This document shows, in pieces, positions 6,176 to 7,016 of a stretch of DNA of 7,016 nucleotides. Below the pieces are notes generated by a model. It was not told where the DNA came from, made no database searches, and saw only the letters and a list, made by a program, of their open reading frames with translations. Position 1 is the first letter of the stretch. Each line of letters starts with the position of its first letter. The translations under genes and the position numbers were made by a program. Source of the DNA: Phycisphaeraceae bacterium. GTDB taxonomy: Bacteria; Planctomycetota; Phycisphaerae; Phycisphaerales; Phycisphaeraceae. The stretch spans positions 1 through 7,016 of the forward strand of contig JAJDCV010000087.1 of the NCBI GenBank assembly GCA_029260675.1, read 5' to 3'.

Positions 6176-6191
6176 GCCGGCCACGGCCGGC
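6176..6191 (-). terminator. GC-rich hairpin after the minus-strand gene
   Basis: GCCGGC (6176-6181) and GCCGGC (6186-6191) form a six-pair stem with a four-base loop, 18 bases beyond the minus-strand stop codon. Neither strand has a T-run after it, so it would be a weak or Rho-assisted terminator, or only a 3'-end-protecting stem. Confidence 0.4.
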
Positions 6192-6208
6192 TCCCCACAC
6201 AGCCGCAC

Positions 6209-7016
6209 CTACTCCGTCACCAACCCCAACTCTTTGATCAGGTGGGTGTAACCCCACGATAATTCACCAGACGCATCCCGCTCATCGGCGGCACGCACCG
6301 CCTCAAAACGCTCCCCGGACGAATCCAAACCCGCCAGCGACGCGACAAACCCATCCCAACGCTCCCTCGACTCCGCCGGTAGACCCGCGTACCACGCAAC
6401 GATCTCCACAAGTGGTTCACCCTCAAGAAGCACCGACCCCAAGTGCGCCTCCTGGTACGCCGCATCAGGCTCGGCCCAGCACGCATAGAAAAACAACGGC
6501 AACCCAAACCGCTTGCGGACCTGGCCGCTCCAAGTGACCCGCTGCGCCTCATCGTCCCACTCGCCGTTGGTTGCCATCGGCTCGGACCCGCAGTCCAGAA
6601 CCAGCTGCACCTGGTCAGGCACGCTGAATATCTCAAACTCCATCCCGATGGCGGCCATGAACATCTTAGCCACACGATTATTAAGATCGTCCGCCTCGGG
6701 TGTCTCCTCAAGCCCCTCGGCGTCCCATTCACCGACCAGCTCGGCACATGCCGGGGAAGACAAATACGCCTCCCACGAGGCTTCAACACCTTCTTCAATC
6801 AACAGGAAATCCAGCGACTCAGGGATCCCCGCCCCGTCCTCCAAGCCCATCCGCCTCGCCGCCGCTCGCTGCAACAAACTCACGGACGCTTCATCCGACA
6901 ACTCCGGGTCACCGACGATGATCCAGCTCATCAACACACGCAGATCGTTCTCATCAAGGTAATCCCTGTCAGCAAGATACTGCCCCACCCGCGCGATGTA
7001 CGCCGGCCCCCACTGC
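6209..7016 (-). CDS. Unrecognised acidic protein, C-terminal 268 residues
   Basis: The frame is open from the window edge (first full codon at 7015) to TAG at 6211-6209, so the N-terminus is missing; a GTG at 6988 lies inside the open frame and need not be the start. I do not recognise the family. The visible protein is strongly acidic and rich in Trp, Glu and Leu. It shows no membrane segment and, in the visible part, no signal peptide, suggesting a soluble cytoplasmic protein. Helical sequence dominates up to about residue 110. The middle is more beta-like (VPDQVQLVLDCG, EAQRVTWSG). Then comes an aromatic-rich stretch (PLFFYACWAEPDAAY) and a helical tail containing WDGFVASLAG. Three cysteines are scattered, with no metal-site pattern. 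It faces the fibro-slime gene and is transcribed separately, so no link to the pilus genes is implied. Coding on this strand is supported by length and regular amino-acid composition. Confidence 0.82.
   Translation of the reverse strand, partial: QWGPAYIARVGQYLADRDYLDENDLRVLMSWIIVGDPELSDEASVSLLQRAAARRMGLEDGAGIPESLDFLLIEEGVEASWEAYLSSPACAELVGEWDAEGLEETPEADDLNNRVAKMFMAAIGMEFEIFSVPDQVQLVLDCGSEPMATNGEWDDEAQRVTWSGQVRKRFGLPLFFYACWAEPDAAYQEAHLGSVLLEGEPLVEIVAWYAGLPAESRERWDGFVASLAGLDSSGERFEAVRAADERDASGELSWGYTHLIKELGLVTE

Larger units (their letters stand above)
5805..6208. other. Intergenic region between convergent genes, no confident gene
   Basis: About 400 bases between the fibro-slime terminator and the stop of the minus-strand gene. 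Contents I can see: a direct repeat ATGAAGCG at 5887-5894 and 5901-5908; a hairpin GTGCCG-AACT-CGGTAC at 6061-6076; palindrome CGGCGCCG at 6107-6114; the second 14-base motif at 6003; and small open frames at 5901-6005 (34 codons) and 6028-6171 (47 codons) on the plus strand. Nothing matches a tRNA or a known RNA that I recognise. Confidence 0.5.

Overview
This window is a high-GC bacterial segment, roughly 60% G+C by eye. Its gene types point to the Planctomycetota, most likely a Phycisphaerae-like lineage. That placement is inferred from three things seen together: a type II secretion/type IV pilus-like cluster with divergent minor pilins, EF-hand/dockerin-like loops, and a secreted fibro-slime protein. 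No rRNA or other phylogenetic marker is present to confirm it.

Positions 1-4613 read left to right as one probable pilus or pseudopilus operon. It begins with the 3' part of a GspF/PilC inner-membrane platform protein (1-888). After a 147-base G/T-rich gap come three proteins with single N-terminal membrane helices typical of minor pilins: a PilV/GspI-like prepilin (1036-1617), a very large PilX/GspK-like protein of about 740 residues (1674-3896), and a PilW/GspJ-like prepilin (3978-4613). In type II secretion systems GspI, GspJ and GspK form the calcium-binding tip of the pseudopilus. These three genes look like a divergent version of that set, with the K-like member enlarged by an acidic EF-hand-like cluster and a possible beta-helix. 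A hairpin at 4669-4691 probably ends this unit.

Positions 4614-4951 are non-coding and lead to a separate gene (4952-5734). It has a strong ribosome binding site and encodes a secreted fibro-slime (PA14-related) protein. A strong intrinsic terminator (5777-5804) follows it. Positions 5735-6208 hold no confident gene, only small hairpins, a weak 47-codon reading frame and a second copy of a 14-base motif also found upstream of the fibro-slime gene.

Positions 6209-7016 carry, on the minus strand, the C-terminal 268 residues of an unrecognised acidic, apparently cytoplasmic protein, convergent with the fibro-slime gene. Taken together the window looks like a surface-appendage locus: an assembly platform, a candidate calcium-binding tip, and beside it a possible extracellular adhesion or matrix protein. 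No mobile element, CRISPR array, tRNA or rRNA was seen.
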